Notes: generated from the letters alone by a model not told the origin. 64,000 nt of DNA from Haematobia irritans (GCF_050003625.1 NC_134399.1:106680615-106744614), one strand, 5' to 3'. Positions 44,379 through 56,456 are shown, numbered from the stretch's first letter. Numbers and translations are program-made.

Positions 44379-45385
44379 TGGCATTACGAGCGTTATGAAT
44401 ATTGTGATACAGAAAAACGTCATTTGTTAACCCCTAAGCCCGGTCGATGTAAACTTTGCCAACAATATTTAAAATCCTACAATTAAAACTAATCTGAAGG
44501 TTCCAGTTACATTCATCATATGGTTCGTGCTCATATTGCATTTTCATGTAGAACCATAGCAACGATCTGCTGCAACTACATACAAAACGAAACCTAAATA
44601 AATTCCATCAAAAAACTAGAAATGCTCATATACTATACTTCTATGTTTGAAGAGAAAAAGTCACGCGTTTGCAATTTTGAAAAGTATTTTCGTAACACAT
44701 TTCATACATTCAAGCTGCTATGTGACCATATATCCCCACCATTCGAAGAGATGAATGTGGATACATTTCCGCTGCATAAAAAAAAACTAAAAAGTAAACA
44801 AAGCAAATGAAAAATACATTAAAACTATGTACTATACACCAAGCACTTGAAGAGATGAAAATCTAAACCAAAATTCCAAATTTAAACAATGCATATAAAT
44901 TTTATTTTATATTTTTTTTTTTTTTTAAATACTAAGTAGTGAAAAAATTACGTATTACGTACTCAAAATGCCATTAAAGGAGGAATTGCTTTAGTTCACA
45001 TTGCACGATGCCACGATACGGTGGAAGAAAAATGAAATGAAAGCATTTGGCCCAGACACGCTAAGGCATGTCTGGGCCGTATGACGTGTAGCACTGCGGG
45101 AATCTTTCAGAGTCAAATGTCGCCCAGGTCATTTGAGTATAAATACCATATTTACTTCAGTTTAAACAATAAATGAGGTGAATAACAGAAACAACTTTTC
45201 GGTGAATAATAAGCACACTTCAATTAGATTCACCGCTTGTCATCTACTTCAATTTATATTTAACTTAAACTGTGTAACTTAAAAAAGTACACATACAAAT
45301 TATGAACAGTAGGGTTGATCGATATTCTCGTTAAGATTTATGTACATTTTTTTTGTAAGAAATATAAAATGGCAGCATTGAATGA
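44379..45385. other. No recognised feature
   Basis: AT-rich, with a T-run near 44915. Frames up to 103 codons nearby overlap the palindrome and are not convincing. Confidence 0.5.
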
Positions 45386-46524
45386 AACTTTGTCATTCCG
45401 TTTGTAACACATCGAAATATTGCTCTAAGACCCCATAAAGTATATATATTCTGGATCGTGGTGAAATTCTGAGTCGATCTAAGCATGTCCGTCCGTTCGT
45501 CCGTCCTTCCGTCCGTCTGTTGAAATCACGCTAACTTCCGAACGAAACAAGCTATCAACTTGAAACTTGGCACAAGTAGTTGTTATTGATGCAGATCGGA
45601 TGGTATTGCAAATGGGCCATATCGGTCCACTTTTACATATAGCCCCCATATAAACGGACCGCCAGATTTGGCTTGCGGAGCCTCAAAGAGAAGCAAATTT
45701 CTTCCGATCCTGCTGAAATTTGGTACATGGTGTTGGTATATGGTCTCTAACAACCATGCAAAAATTGGTCCATATCGGTCCATAATTATATATAGCCCCC
45801 ATATAAACGGACCCCCAGATTTGGCTTGCGGAGCCTCAAAGAGAAGCAAATTTCTTCCGATCCGGCTGAAATTTGGTACATGGTGTTGGTATATGGTCTC
45901 TAACAACCATGCAAAAATTGGTCTACATCGGTCCATAATTATATATAGCCCCCATATAAAGCGATCCCCAGATTTGGCTTGCGGAGCCTCTAAGAGAAGC
46001 AAATTTCATCCGATCTGGTTGAAATTTGGAACGTGGTGTTAGTATATGGTATATGGCCTCTAACAACCATACCAAAATTGGTCCATATCAGTCTATAGTT
46101 ATATATAGCCGATCCCCAAACACACAAAAATTGGTCCATATCGGTTCATAATCATGGTTGCCACTTGAGCCAAAAATAATCTACCAAAATTTTATTTCTA
46201 TAGAAAATTTTGTCAACATTTTACTTCTATGGAATATTTTTTTATTTTATTTCTATAGAAAATTTTGTTAAAATGTTATTTCTAAAGAAAATTTTGTTAA
46301 TATTTCATTTCTATAGAAATTTTGTCAAAACTTTATTTCTATAGAAAATTTTGTCAAACTGAATTATATACGTATTTAATCGGTCTTTTTTAATTTAATA
46401 TATACCACGTATGGACTTACTTACAATTTAGAAGACGGTGTTAAGAAGTTTTAAGATACCTTGCCATCGGCAAGCGTTACCGCAACCCAAGTAATTCGAT
46501 TGTAGATGGCAGTGTTTAGAAGAA
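45386..46524 (+). mobile_element. HINE-1 copy, 5' end truncated
   Basis: Starts at CTTTGTCATTCCGTTTGTAA and keeps the GACCCCATAAAG block, the CCGT stretch, about three 153-bp units, a short 29-bp array (46190-46360) and the CATCGGCAAGCG block. It then switches to HINE-3 sequence near 46525. Confidence 0.8.
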
Positions 46525-47058
46525 GTTCATAGGTAGAAACATTAAATTTATCTTCGAGAAGCGTGCTGGTTGAACTGATCTGCTTAGAAGAATATCTGTC
46601 ATCAAACCTTCCAGAAATTCTATATATTATCAACCCGCTACGATGAAGAGTTTTTAAAGGGAACCACCGTGGTGCAATGGTTAGCATGCCCGCCTTGCAT
46701 ACACAAGGTCCTGGGTTCGATTCCTGTTTCGACCGAACACCAACTAGTTTTTCAGCGGTGGATTATCCCACCTCAGTAATGCTGGTGACATTTCTGAGGG
46801 TTTCAAAGCTTCTCTAAGTGGTTTCACTGCAATGTGGAACGCCGTTCGGACTCGGCTATAAAAAGGAGGTCCCTTGTCATTGAGCTTAACATGGAATCGG
46901 GCAGCACTCAGTGATAAGAGAGAAGTTCACCAACGTGGTATCACAATGGACTGAATAGTCTAAGTGAGCCTGATACATCGGGCTGCCACCTAACCTAACC
47001 TAACCTATTATATTTAAGATTCGGCCCGGCCGAATTTACTGCTTTATAAACTTGTTTA
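46525..47058 (+). mobile_element. HINE-3-type 3' end fused to HINE-1, with SINE inserted
   Basis: AAATTTATCTTCGAGAAGCG, GGTTGAACTGATCTGCTTAG and AATATCTGTCATCAAACC match 34272-34342. After the SINE the family 3' end follows (ATTTAAGATTCGGCCCGGCC, then ACTTGTTT at 47058). Confidence 0.7.
46661..47007 (+). mobile_element. tRNA-derived SINE, copy 2 with complete tail
   Basis: Box A TGGTGCAATGGTTAGCATG and box B GGTTCGATTCC as in copy 1, the same body (ACTCAGTGATAAGAGAGAAG) and the LINE-like 3' end ATCGGGCTGCCAC followed by (CTAAC)n. About 346 bp. A target-site duplication is not obvious. Confidence 0.85.
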
Positions 47059-48935
47059 TAATAATGAGGTAATCAATTATTTTATTATTTATCTCCCTTG
47101 TTCCGATATTCGGAATCGCAAATCACAAAAATTTATTGTTCTTGTAACGAAAAAAAAAATAGAGATACTACCGGGCATTACAACTTTAATTTGAACTTAT
47201 CATAAAACAGAACTACATATATTAGCAAGGTTTAAGTTTAAAAGTTTCAGGGTTACGAAATTATTGCAAAACGAAAACTTTTCTATTTGCTATTCATAAT
47301 TATTAAATGAAATAATAATCTTGTAATTTTATAATTTAATTTTATAAAAGTTGTCAGACTCAAATATTGTCGACTTCAAAACAATTCAATGAAACGCATA
47401 ATTTGACACAAATACCATTATGAACTTGGTAACATTTCGTGCCAGCTAAATACCATTATAACTTTCACCGAAACTTATTTCTATACAATATTTAAATCAT
47501 ACAATAGATACTCACAAGATTCTTTATAATTGAATTCTATTTAAACGATGTAACTGTTCTCTCGGTGCTTTAAGGTGTTCCTTTATTTGTGGCTTATATT
47601 ATTTTTGTGAAAACTTCCTAAAGAAAAAGTGAAAATATATCCGAATTTATCTTCCGTGCTTTGTTAAATGCGTCAACAGTCATTTATCATTTTAATGGAT
47701 TAGCCTGAAAACAAACATAATCCAAAGCATCAAAGACTTCCTAGCATAATAGAATCTACCAAAACAAAAATAAACAAACGCAGTAGTTGGACCATATCGC
47801 CATATAAACAAATATTTTCTAAATTCCAAACAACAACAAAAAAAACTTAATAAAATTATAAACTAACATTGACCCATTTCCGCGAAAGTCTCCACGTACC
47901 TCAAACAAAGTAATATTTATGAAAATGATGACGGCCATATAAATCCAAGAAATATGGAGAACCATACATTCAATACAAAATGCACTCAATCAGCATCATA
48001 TGCCATGTCTGGGCTGTATTTGGAAAATAAAAATCCATATAACTTAGATATATTTATTTAGACTACTTTTCGTGGTTTCATTTATTAGGCTATTGAATAT
48101 TTGACGATGTTTATTGTTATGTGCTCACGTATTGAATGAACTGAATGATTAAACCATCTGAAGATTAACTGCATTTTGCCTAAGACAAATTTCTATATGG
48201 CTTTCTTGTTTTCGAATATTCTTGGAAATAGCTGAAAATGACCAATAATATTTTCATAATTTTCATAGAATTTGAAAAAATTATAATTGATTAAGTAATA
48301 GTTTATTTAAAGAAAACAAATGCGAAATTACAGCAGTGTTTATTTTTATAGACAAATTTTACGCTATTACTGATTATTGGAAATATGAATCATTTCATAC
48401 ATCGGATAAAATTGAATTTGGATTTTTCAACACTTCGCGTCGACAATCCTGTACTTACTTTACATTAGAAACTATTTTGTATATGTAAACTTTTTCCTCC
48501 ATCGTAGCTCGCACCAACGGAGTTTCCGAAAAACGATTACTAGACAAGATTCGTTATAGGCAAAAAAGTTGTTGGAAAACAAAGGCCCGTTCATGTAAAT
48601 AAAAAACGTTTGCGGTTAATTTTTCGTAAACATGCGTTTTTGTTTTCGTGAACATTCACAAGTTTGCAAGTACGTACGTCGATCTTTTTCTTGGTGTATT
48701 AATTATATATATTTTTTTGTTTTATTTAAAAACTATACGTCGATCTCAGCAACTCGATTATTATAGATCAATCGGAAGAAGACAGTTATTCCCTTTTCTG
48801 AAAATTGAGTCTATTAAGGATACTTTGAAAGCAAATGAGCCCCACCAAATTTCAAAAAAATAGGTACTGAATTACTGTCGTAGCACCATCCTCTACTGGG
48901 AATACAATATCAAAAATCGACTTTAAGATTAACAA
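47059..48935. other. No recognised feature
   Basis: About 1.9 kb of AT-rich DNA. A MITE-D-like patch (CGTTCATG... CGTGAACATTCAC) lies at 48590-48660. No convincing gene. Confidence 0.45.
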
Positions 48936-49308
48936 TAACAAGTACATATGGCCGTAAGTTCGGCCAGGCCGAATCTTATGTACCCTCCACCATGGATTGC
49001 GTAGAAACTTCTACAAAAGGTTGTCATCCACAATAGAATTAGTTGGGTTGTGGTAATACTTACCGATGGGAAGGTATCTTAAAACTTCTTAACATAGTCT
49101 TCAAAATTATAAGTTAGTCCATACGTGGTATATGTTAGACAAAAAAGGTATATATAGGTAATTCTACAAACAATTCCGAACCGATATGAACTTTTGCGCT
49201 GTAATTAAAGAGCCAGAATTGAAATATGGGGGTCGCTTTAAATATATGGGGCCTATATACAATTATGAACCGATATGGACCAATTTCTGTGTGATTGGCG
49301 GTCGGTTT
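48936..49308 (-). mobile_element. HINE-1 3' part, inverted
   Basis: Hairpin TTCGGCCAGGCCGAA near 48960, CCCTCCACCATGG, and the TAAGTTAGTCCATACGTGGT block, then a short unit ending CGGTCGGTTTA. Cut by the Tc1-like element. Confidence 0.75.
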
Positions 49309-50036
49309 ATCTGCGGGCCAAAAAACGAGCCGGACTATCGACTTACAAGAAGGTAGTGACTCCAAATCACGATGATAAACAAAATACGACGGCCAAAGCG
49401 CGATCCCGGAGGCTGTACACGACGATGCTGACGAAGTTTGACTGCGTGGTAATGGACGACGAAACCTACGTCAAAGCCGACTACAAGCAGCTTCCGGGAC
49501 AGGAGTTTTATACGGCAAAAGGAAGGGGAAAGGTAGCAGATATTTTCAAGCACATAAAACTGTCAAAGTTCGCAAAGAAATATCTGGTTTGGCAAGCCAT
49601 CTGTACCTATGGCTTGAAAAGCAGCATTTTCATAGCTTCCGGGACTGTCAACCAAGAAATTTACGTGAAAGAGTGTTTGAATAAACGTCTGCTGCCTTTC
49701 CTGAAGAAACACGGTTGTTCCGTACTGTTTTGGCCGGATTTGGCATCTTGCCATTACGGTAAAAAGGCCATGAAGTGGTACGCCGCCAACAACGTGCAGG
49801 TGGTTCCCAAGGATAAGAACCCTCTCAACACGCCAGAGCTCCGCCCAATTGAGAAATACTGGGCTATTGTCAAGCGGAACCTAAAGAAGACCAAAAAAAC
49901 TGCTAAGGACGAGCAGCAGTTCAAGGCAAACTGGCTTTCTGCGGCGAAGAAGGTGGACAAGGTGGCTGTACAACATCTGATGGCAGGTGTCAAGCGTGAG
50001 GCCCGGCAATTCGGATTTGGAAAAGCGAAAGTCTAA
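49275..50036 (+). CDS. DD37E Tc1/mariner transposase catalytic domain, chimeric start
   Basis: A 253-residue frame whose first ~12 residues come from HINE-1 repeat (MDQFLCDWRSVY). The transposase proper starts at RAKKRAGLSTYKK, so the DNA-binding half is missing. The catalytic core is intact: FDCVVMDDETYVKADY (Asp ~61/62), FWPDLASCHYGKKAM (Asp 155) and PELRPIEKYWAIVKRN (Glu 193), with 37 residues between the last two, as in the DD37E group described from mosquitoes. No internal stop. Whether the chimeric ATG is used is unknown; by itself this would be a catalytic domain without specific DNA recognition. Confidence 0.85.
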   Translation: MDQFLCDWRSVYLRAKKRAGLSTYKKVVTPNHDDKQNTTAKARSRRLYTTMLTKFDCVVMDDETYVKADYKQLPGQEFYTAKGRGKVADIFKHIKLSKFAKKYLVWQAICTYGLKSSIFIASGTVNQEIYVKECLNKRLLPFLKKHGCSVLFWPDLASCHYGKKAMKWYAANNVQVVPKDKNPLNTPELRPIEKYWAIVKRNLKKTKKTAKDEQQFKANWLSAAKKVDKVAVQHLMAGVKREARQFGFGKAKV

Positions 50037-50163
50037 CTGAATATTTTTCCTGAATTTTATACTAATTGAACTTGAAAAAGAAATTTAATTTGATTTTTTA
50101 AATAAACGATTTCACCGATTTACACGCGTTTTCCCTTGACCAAATTTTGACCGTATCACCCTT
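49309..50163 (+). mobile_element. Tc1-like DD37E element, 5'-truncated
   Basis: From the junction with HINE-1 to the inverted end ACCGTATCACCCTT followed by TA. An AATAAA-type signal is near 50099. The left inverted repeat is absent. Confidence 0.75.
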
Positions 50164-50165
50164 TA

Positions 50166-50264
50166 GGTCACCAACAAATGCCTTTAAAGAAGCCGCATCT
50201 TTTGCTCGGAATCAACAGAATAGAAGGCCAAATATTTGGATCCAATTAAACTTTTTTTTAGTGT
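50166..50264 (-). mobile_element. MITE-A2 end fragment
   Basis: AAAGAAGCCGCATCTTTTGC, TCGGAATCAA, TTTGGATCCAATTAAAC and TTTTTTTTAGTG correspond, inverted, to 38454-38545. Confidence 0.6.
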
Positions 50265-51450
50265 ATGGCATACTAACCTCGTATCACATTAGAAACGCAT
50301 TAGCATGGCATAGACATTTATTTTCGACAATCTTCTGAAAATAACTCTAAATATTACAATATGGTGTTCTTGGCGAACCCAATTTTTTTAAAAAGTAACC
50401 AAAATAGATAACACAAACACCATCCAATAGGTTTCAACAAGTAACATTCATTTAATTTGCTTCAGTTTGTCGTTTGTCTATTTCAACGAATGAGTTAACC
50501 AACCGTATATTGTCTATTTGTTTTTATGGAATCAACTCTTCTCTCGCAATGGTCACACCCTTAAGGCAAGCAGCTGGCTATTTTTACATAATCTAAAGAA
50601 ATGAGGAATACGAGTATTACGTTGTACCATGTCAAGGGTTGGGTCATTTGTGAAAATGTTTATGTTTATGTTCTATGATGGCTAAAGCTCAACTGACCAC
50701 TATTTCAACTGGATTGGTATGTGACCCAGTGACAGTGAACTTGAAAGTAATACGTCCTATGGATGTATACCATGAAATATTTGCCTATTTCAAAATTGAT
50801 TATTGCCTAATGTGCGGGTGGGACTTTTGGTCAAGCGAAATGATAAATTCATTTAAATTGTGGCAGGCCCAATAGCCAATCCCTGATGACCTAGAATAGC
50901 CGTTAAAGGTGTCAACATAATGAGGTCACTTGTAAATGGAAAATAAGGAAGTATATCGCGAATATATTCCTAAATTTTTATGACGTTTCTTATTTAGTTT
51001 TAAAATTAATTAAGAATGATGTCAATTCTTGGCCAATAGATTTCTCTTAGCTATCTTTTCATGGTCAAAAAATATTATAAGTGGTCATGCAAAAGTTCGT
51101 TAGCAAAACTTCAATTGCTTAGCTTCTCCTTATGAATTTGATATCTTATTGGTAATGACAGTTCTACCACTGCTTTATACTAAAATACTCATCATATTTG
51201 TTCATTATTAATAACAGCTTTATTATCTTTAAGATCCAAGGTCAAAACAATTTTCTGTTTCGTTTATTTTATTCTTAAACAAAACTTTTGCAAGTCATTG
51301 GGAGAATCGCAACTCAAACCATAAGTACACTCAATGAAAATAATGATATTATTTCTATAAGTTAATTTAGTTCAAATTAAATTAAAAGAAGATTGTTGTG
51401 TTGATTTTGTTTTTCTAAAGCGATACTATGAAATTAAAATAAAATAAATT
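50265..51450. other. No recognised feature
   Basis: AT-rich. A 66-codon frame at 50675-50875 lacks recognisable motifs. Confidence 0.45.
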
Positions 51451-51460
51451 AATTTAATTT

Positions 51461-54273
51461 ATTGTTGTTCTTTTATTTCAGCTTAAAACCATACATTGAC
51501 TAAACTACAAGAGTAGCTTAACCAACAGAGGAAAAGAATGTTTGTCAAATTTATTTGGGCAAAGCCCTATAGACTGCAAGATGGTTGGATGGACGCACGT
51601 TTCGGAATTACCACATTCCTCATCAGCATCCTCTACTTGCAGCAAAACTATCAACCAATTATCAGAATAAATTCAGGCAGTTTATTAAACCCAACAAAAA
51701 CCACACTTGAACCCTCCGAAAAAAGGTTTTGCATTGATAGCCGGCTTATGCCGAAATAAACTCGAAACAAACATATCTCTTTTCCTACGCCACTGTCAAA
51801 TCATCGATTTGAATTCACATGGCTGGGTTTATTTTGAGCGTGCCTCCTCTTCTTTTTCCATTTGTTTTGTTTTGTTATTGTTGGTTTTGTTCTTTAAGCA
51901 TTGTTGTTGTTCTTTTATTTCAGCTTAAAACCATACATTGACTAAACTACAAGAGTAGCTTAACCAACAGAGGAAAAGAATGTTTGTCAAATTTATTTGG
52001 GCAAAGCCCTATAGACTGCAAGATGGTTGGATGGACGCACGTTTCGGAATTACCACATTCCTCATCAGCATCCTCTACTTGCAGCAAAACTATCAACCAA
52101 TTATCAGAATAAATTCAGGCAGTTTATTAAACCCAACAAAAACCACACTTGAACCCTCCGAAAAAAGGTTTTGCATTGATAGCCGGCTTATGCCGAAATA
52201 AACTCGAAACAAACATATCTCTTTTCCTACGCCACTGTCAAATCATCGATTTGAATTCACATGGCTGGGTTTATTTTGAGCGTGCCTCCTCTTCTTTTTC
52301 CATTTGTTTTGTTTTGTTATTGTTGGTTTTGTTCTTTAAGCATTGTTGTTGTTCTTTTATTTCAGCTTAAAACCATACATTGACTAAACTACAAGAGTAG
52401 CTTAACCAACAGAGGAAAAGAATGTTTGTCAAATTTATTTGGGCAAAGCCCTATAGACTGCAAGATGGTTGGATGGACGCACGTTTCGGAATTACCACAT
52501 TCCTCATCAGCATCCTCTATTTGCAGCAAAACTATCAACCAATTATCAGAATAAATTCAGGCAGTTTATTAAACCCAACAAAAACCACACTTGAACCCTC
52601 CGAAAAAAGGTTTTGCATTGATAGCCGGCTTATGCCGAAATAAACTCGAAACAAACATATCTCTTTTCCTACGCCACTGTCAAATCATCGATTTGAATTC
52701 ACATGGCTGGGTTTATTTTGAGCGTGCCTCCTCTTCTTTTTCCATTTGTTTTGTTTTGTTATTGTTGGTTTTGTTCTTTAAGCATTGTTGTTGTTCTTTT
52801 ATTTCAGCTTAAAACCATACATTGACTAAACTACAAGAGTAGCTTAACCAACAGAGGAAAAGAATGTTTGTCAAATTTATTTGGGCAAAGCCCTATAGAC
52901 TGCAAGATGGTTGGATGGACGCACGTTTCGGAATTACCACATTCCTCATCAGCATCCTCTACTTGCAGCAAAACTATCAACCAATTATCAGAATAAATTC
53001 AGGCAGTTTATTAAACCCAACAAAAACCACACTTGAACCCTCCGAAAAAAGGTTTTGCATTGATAGCCGGCTTATGCCGAAATAAACTCGAAACAAACAT
53101 ATCTCTTTTCCTACGCCACTGTCAAATCATCGATTTGAATTCACATGGCTGGGTTTATTTTGAGCGTGCCTCCTCTTCTTTTTCCATTTGTTTTGTTTTG
53201 TTATTGTTGGTTTTGTTCTTTAAGCATTGTTGTTGTTCTTTTATTTCAGCTTAAAACCATACATTGACTAAACTACAAGAGTAGCTTAACCAACAGAGGA
53301 AAAGAATGTTTGTCAAATTTATTTGGGCAAAGCCCTATAGACTGCAAGATGGTTGGATGGACGCACGTTTCGGAATTACCACATTCCTCATCAGCATCCT
53401 CTACTTGCAGCAAAACTATCAACCAATTATCAGAATAAATTCAGGCAGTTTATTAAACCCAACAAAAACCACACTTGAACCCTCCGAAAAAAGGTTTTGC
53501 ATTGATAGCCGGCTTATGCCGAAATAAACTCGAAACAAACATATCTCTTTTCCTACGCCACTGTCAAATCATCGATTTGAATTCACATGGCTGGGTTTAT
53601 TTTGAGCGTGCCTCCTCTTCTTTTTCCATTTGTTTTGTTTTGTTATTGTTGGTTTTGTTCTTTAAGCATTGTTGTTGTTCTTTTATTTCAGCTTAAAACC
53701 ATACATTGACTAAACTACAAGAGTAGCTTAACCAACAGAGGAAAAGAATGTTTGTCAAATTTATTTGGGCAAAGCCCTATAGACTGCAAGATGGTTGGAT
53801 GGACGCACGTTTCGGAATTACCACATTCCTCATCAGCATCCTCTATTTGCAGCAAAACTATCAACCAATTATCAGAATAAATTCAGGCAGTTTATTAAAC
53901 CCAACAAAAACCACACTTGAACCCTCCGAAAAAAGGTTTTGCATTGATAGCCGGCTTATGCCGAAATAAACTCGAAACAAACATATCTCTTTTCCTACGC
54001 CACTGTCAAATCATCGATTTGAATTCACATGGCTGGGTTTATTTTGAGCGTGCCTCCTCTTCTTTTTCCATTTGTTTTGTTTTGTTATTGTTGGTTTTGT
54101 TCTTTAAGCATTGTTGTTGTTCTTTTATTTCAGCTTAAAACCATACATTGACTAAACTACAAGAGTAGCTTAACCAACAGAGGAAAAGAATGTTTGTCAA
54201 ATTTATTTGGGCAAAGCCCTATAGACTGCAAGATGGTTGGATGGACGCACGTTTCGGAATTACCACATTCCTC
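51461..54273 (+). repeat. 442-bp tandem array, six units plus a partial seventh
   Basis: The landmark ATG of MFVKFIWAKPYRLQDGWMD recurs at 51538, 51980, 52422, 52864, 53306, 53748 and 54190, exactly 442 bp apart. Units appear nearly identical. Position 51636 is C in units 1, 2, 4 and 5 but T in units 3 and 6 (52520 and 53846), pointing to a duplicated trimer (1326 bp). Each unit has two overlapping 73-codon frames and a TTCTTTTATTTCAG acceptor-like tract. The frames follow from array homogeneity and show no known domain. A dispersed fragment lies at 7050-7135. Confidence 0.9.
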
Positions 54274-54598
54274 AATGCAAAACCTTTTTTCGGAGGGTTC
54301 AAGTGTGGTTTTTGTTGGGTTTAATAAACTGCCTGAATTTATTCTGATAATTGGTTGATAGTTTTGCTGCAAGTAGAGGATGCTGATGAGGAATGTGGTA
54401 ATTCCGAAACGTGCGTCCATCCAACCATCTTGCAGTCTATAGGGCTTTGCCCAAATAAATTTGACAAACATTCTTTTCCTCTGTTGGTTAAGCTACTCTT
54501 GTAGTTTAGTCAATGTATGGTTTTAAGCTGAAATAAAAGAACAACAACAATGCTTAAAGAACAAAACCAACAATAACAAAACAAAACAAATGGAAAAA
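54274..54598 (-). repeat. Inverted partial copy closing the 442-bp array
   Basis: 54388-54598 is the reverse complement of 54063-54273 (~211 bp), with a ~114-bp spacer that is itself inverted unit sequence (CTTTTTTCGGAGGGTTCAAG). The array thus ends in a large hairpin. AATTTAATTTAT occurs just outside both ends (51451-51462 and 54597-54608) and may be a target duplication, though it is AT-simple. Confidence 0.85.
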
Positions 54599-54637
54599 TT
54601 TAATTTATTTTTATTTAATTTATTATAATTATAATAA

Positions 54638-55003
54638 GGGTCATTTTCATGTTGCTCCGTTAGGTTTTGACAGCCACTTATAAAAAGATAAATGAAGATA
54701 TTTTCACTCCGTTTAACTTTAACTGAATAATTTTCAGCACACACAAATTAAAAATTTAATTGACCCAATTAACAAATTAAATGATACTATTCAATTTACT
54801 GTTTGATTAAAAAAATTTTTGAATCAATTCAATTTTTAATTGAATATTTTTTAAAACTCAATTAAAATTTTGATTGGAAAATTTTCGTGAAATCTTTTTT
54901 GCGTTCCTAACTAGCATATGAAATATATAGGCAAGATAACATGTATGCCTATAGTACGGTTTAAAATGTTGTTAATTAGCGGAGCTTCATGAAAATGGGG
55001 GTT
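54638..55003. mobile_element. MITE-F copy with nested MITE-B
   Basis: Ends TCATTTTCATGTTGCTCCGT and CGGAGCTTCATGAAAATGG as at 26990-27203. Between ATTTTCAGCA (54737) and TTCCTAACTAGC (~54900) a TTAATT-rich MITE-B is inserted. Confidence 0.65.
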
Positions 55004-55200
55004 AATGAGAGTAAATTTTGATTTGTTATAATGTAATTCAATATACAATAATTTGACAATAAAATATCTTTTCGGATTCATGAAATTAACTAGTTAATCC
55101 AATTAATTTGTATACCCTCACCATAGGATGGGGGCTATATTAACTTTGTCATTCCGTTTGTAACACATCGAAATATTTCTCTAAGAATAAAGTATATATA

Positions 55201-56456
55201 CGAGGGCGGTTCGGAAACTTCTTAGCCTATCAATGAAAGAGAATAGTTAGTTTTTCAAAAATATTTTTATTTTTTTAATATAATCTCCTGAAACTTCAAT
55301 ACACTTAGCCCAACGATTTTCTAGCAATTCTATCCCTTGATTAAAATAGTTTTCCTCAACGTCTTCAAAATAGTGGTTTACAACTGTAATTGCATTTTCA
55401 TTTGAGGTAAAACGCTTGCCAGCAAGGAATTTGTTTTAGATTTGGGAACAAGTAAAATTCACTGGGAGCTAAATCAGGAGAATAAGGTGGGAGGTCAAGC
55501 AACTCGTACTTTAATTCGTTGATTTTAGCCATTGTTAAAACAATCTTGTGCGCTGGTGCGTTGTCTTGATGAGAAATTATTTTTTTGTGTTGTAAGCCAA
55601 AAAAAGGTTGCAGTAGTACTCTGAATTTATTGTTCTACTCTTTTGCAGATAGTCAATCAATAAAATACCTTTGAAGTCCCAAAAACCCGTTGACATAACC
55701 TTACCAGCCGATTGAATTGTTTTTGCCTTCTTTGGGGCACTTCCTCCAGCTTCAGTCCATTGTTAGGATTGTTCTTTTGTCTCTGGAGTATAGTGGTGGA
55801 TCCATGACTCAGCAACAGTTATTAAACGACGCTTAAAATCCATTTTATTTCGCTTAAAACGATCCAAACAAGCTTGAGAAATGTTCATTCTTATGCGTGT
55901 TTGATCGACTGTTAACAAATGCGGCACCCATCTTGCAGAAAGCTTTTCCATCTGTAGTTCTTCATGCAAAATTAAATGGACTCGATCATTTGAGATGCCC
56001 ATGATATTAGTAATTTCACGCACTTTTATTCGTTGATCATTTATACCATATCATGCACTTTGGCTACAATTTCTGTTGTTTGTGCTGTTTGGACGTCCAG
56101 TACGTGGTTCATCTTCAATGCTTGTACGACCACGTTTAAATTCAGCAACCAAATTTTTTACTGTTGCATATGAAGTAGCACTTTCACCTAACACATTCAC
56201 CATATCATTATGAATTTCTTGTCCCGATAAATCTTTTTTATGTAAATATTTAACGCACGCATTTCTAATTTTTCCTTTGTAAAAAACTTGCGTATGCGTC
56301 TTTTTTGAACACCTGTTTCTATATGAAGGAGTTGCCAGATCGAAACAAAATTTAACATGTGTTCATAACAGAGATAGAAGTTTCCAAAATACTTAACCTT
56401 TTTCTGTTTATATCGCGCTTTTTGTGCTAGGCTAAGAAGTTTCCGAACTGCCCTCG
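55201..56456 (-). pseudogene. Full-length mariner with decayed transposase
   Basis: 29-bp inverted repeats (CGAGGGCGGTTCGGAAACTT, continuing CTTAGCCTA) at 55201-55229 and 56428-56456 with one mismatch, TA on both sides, 1256 bp. The minus strand encodes fragments in several frames: SWASQMIESI-like and RWKSFLQDGCR pieces of the helix-turn-helix region, then ISHQDNAPAHKIVLTMAK and LLDLPPYSPDLAPSEFYLFP. The third catalytic position is Glu (codon GAA) rather than the mariner Asp, with 34 residues from the preceding Asp. Several frameshifts and stops make it inactive. Confidence 0.85.

Noticed and set aside
51538..54138. Twelve 73-codon frames in the 442-bp array as genes
   Set aside because: They are identical copies created by tandem duplication. 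The two frames overlap, neither has a known domain, and the second set begins at a TTG.
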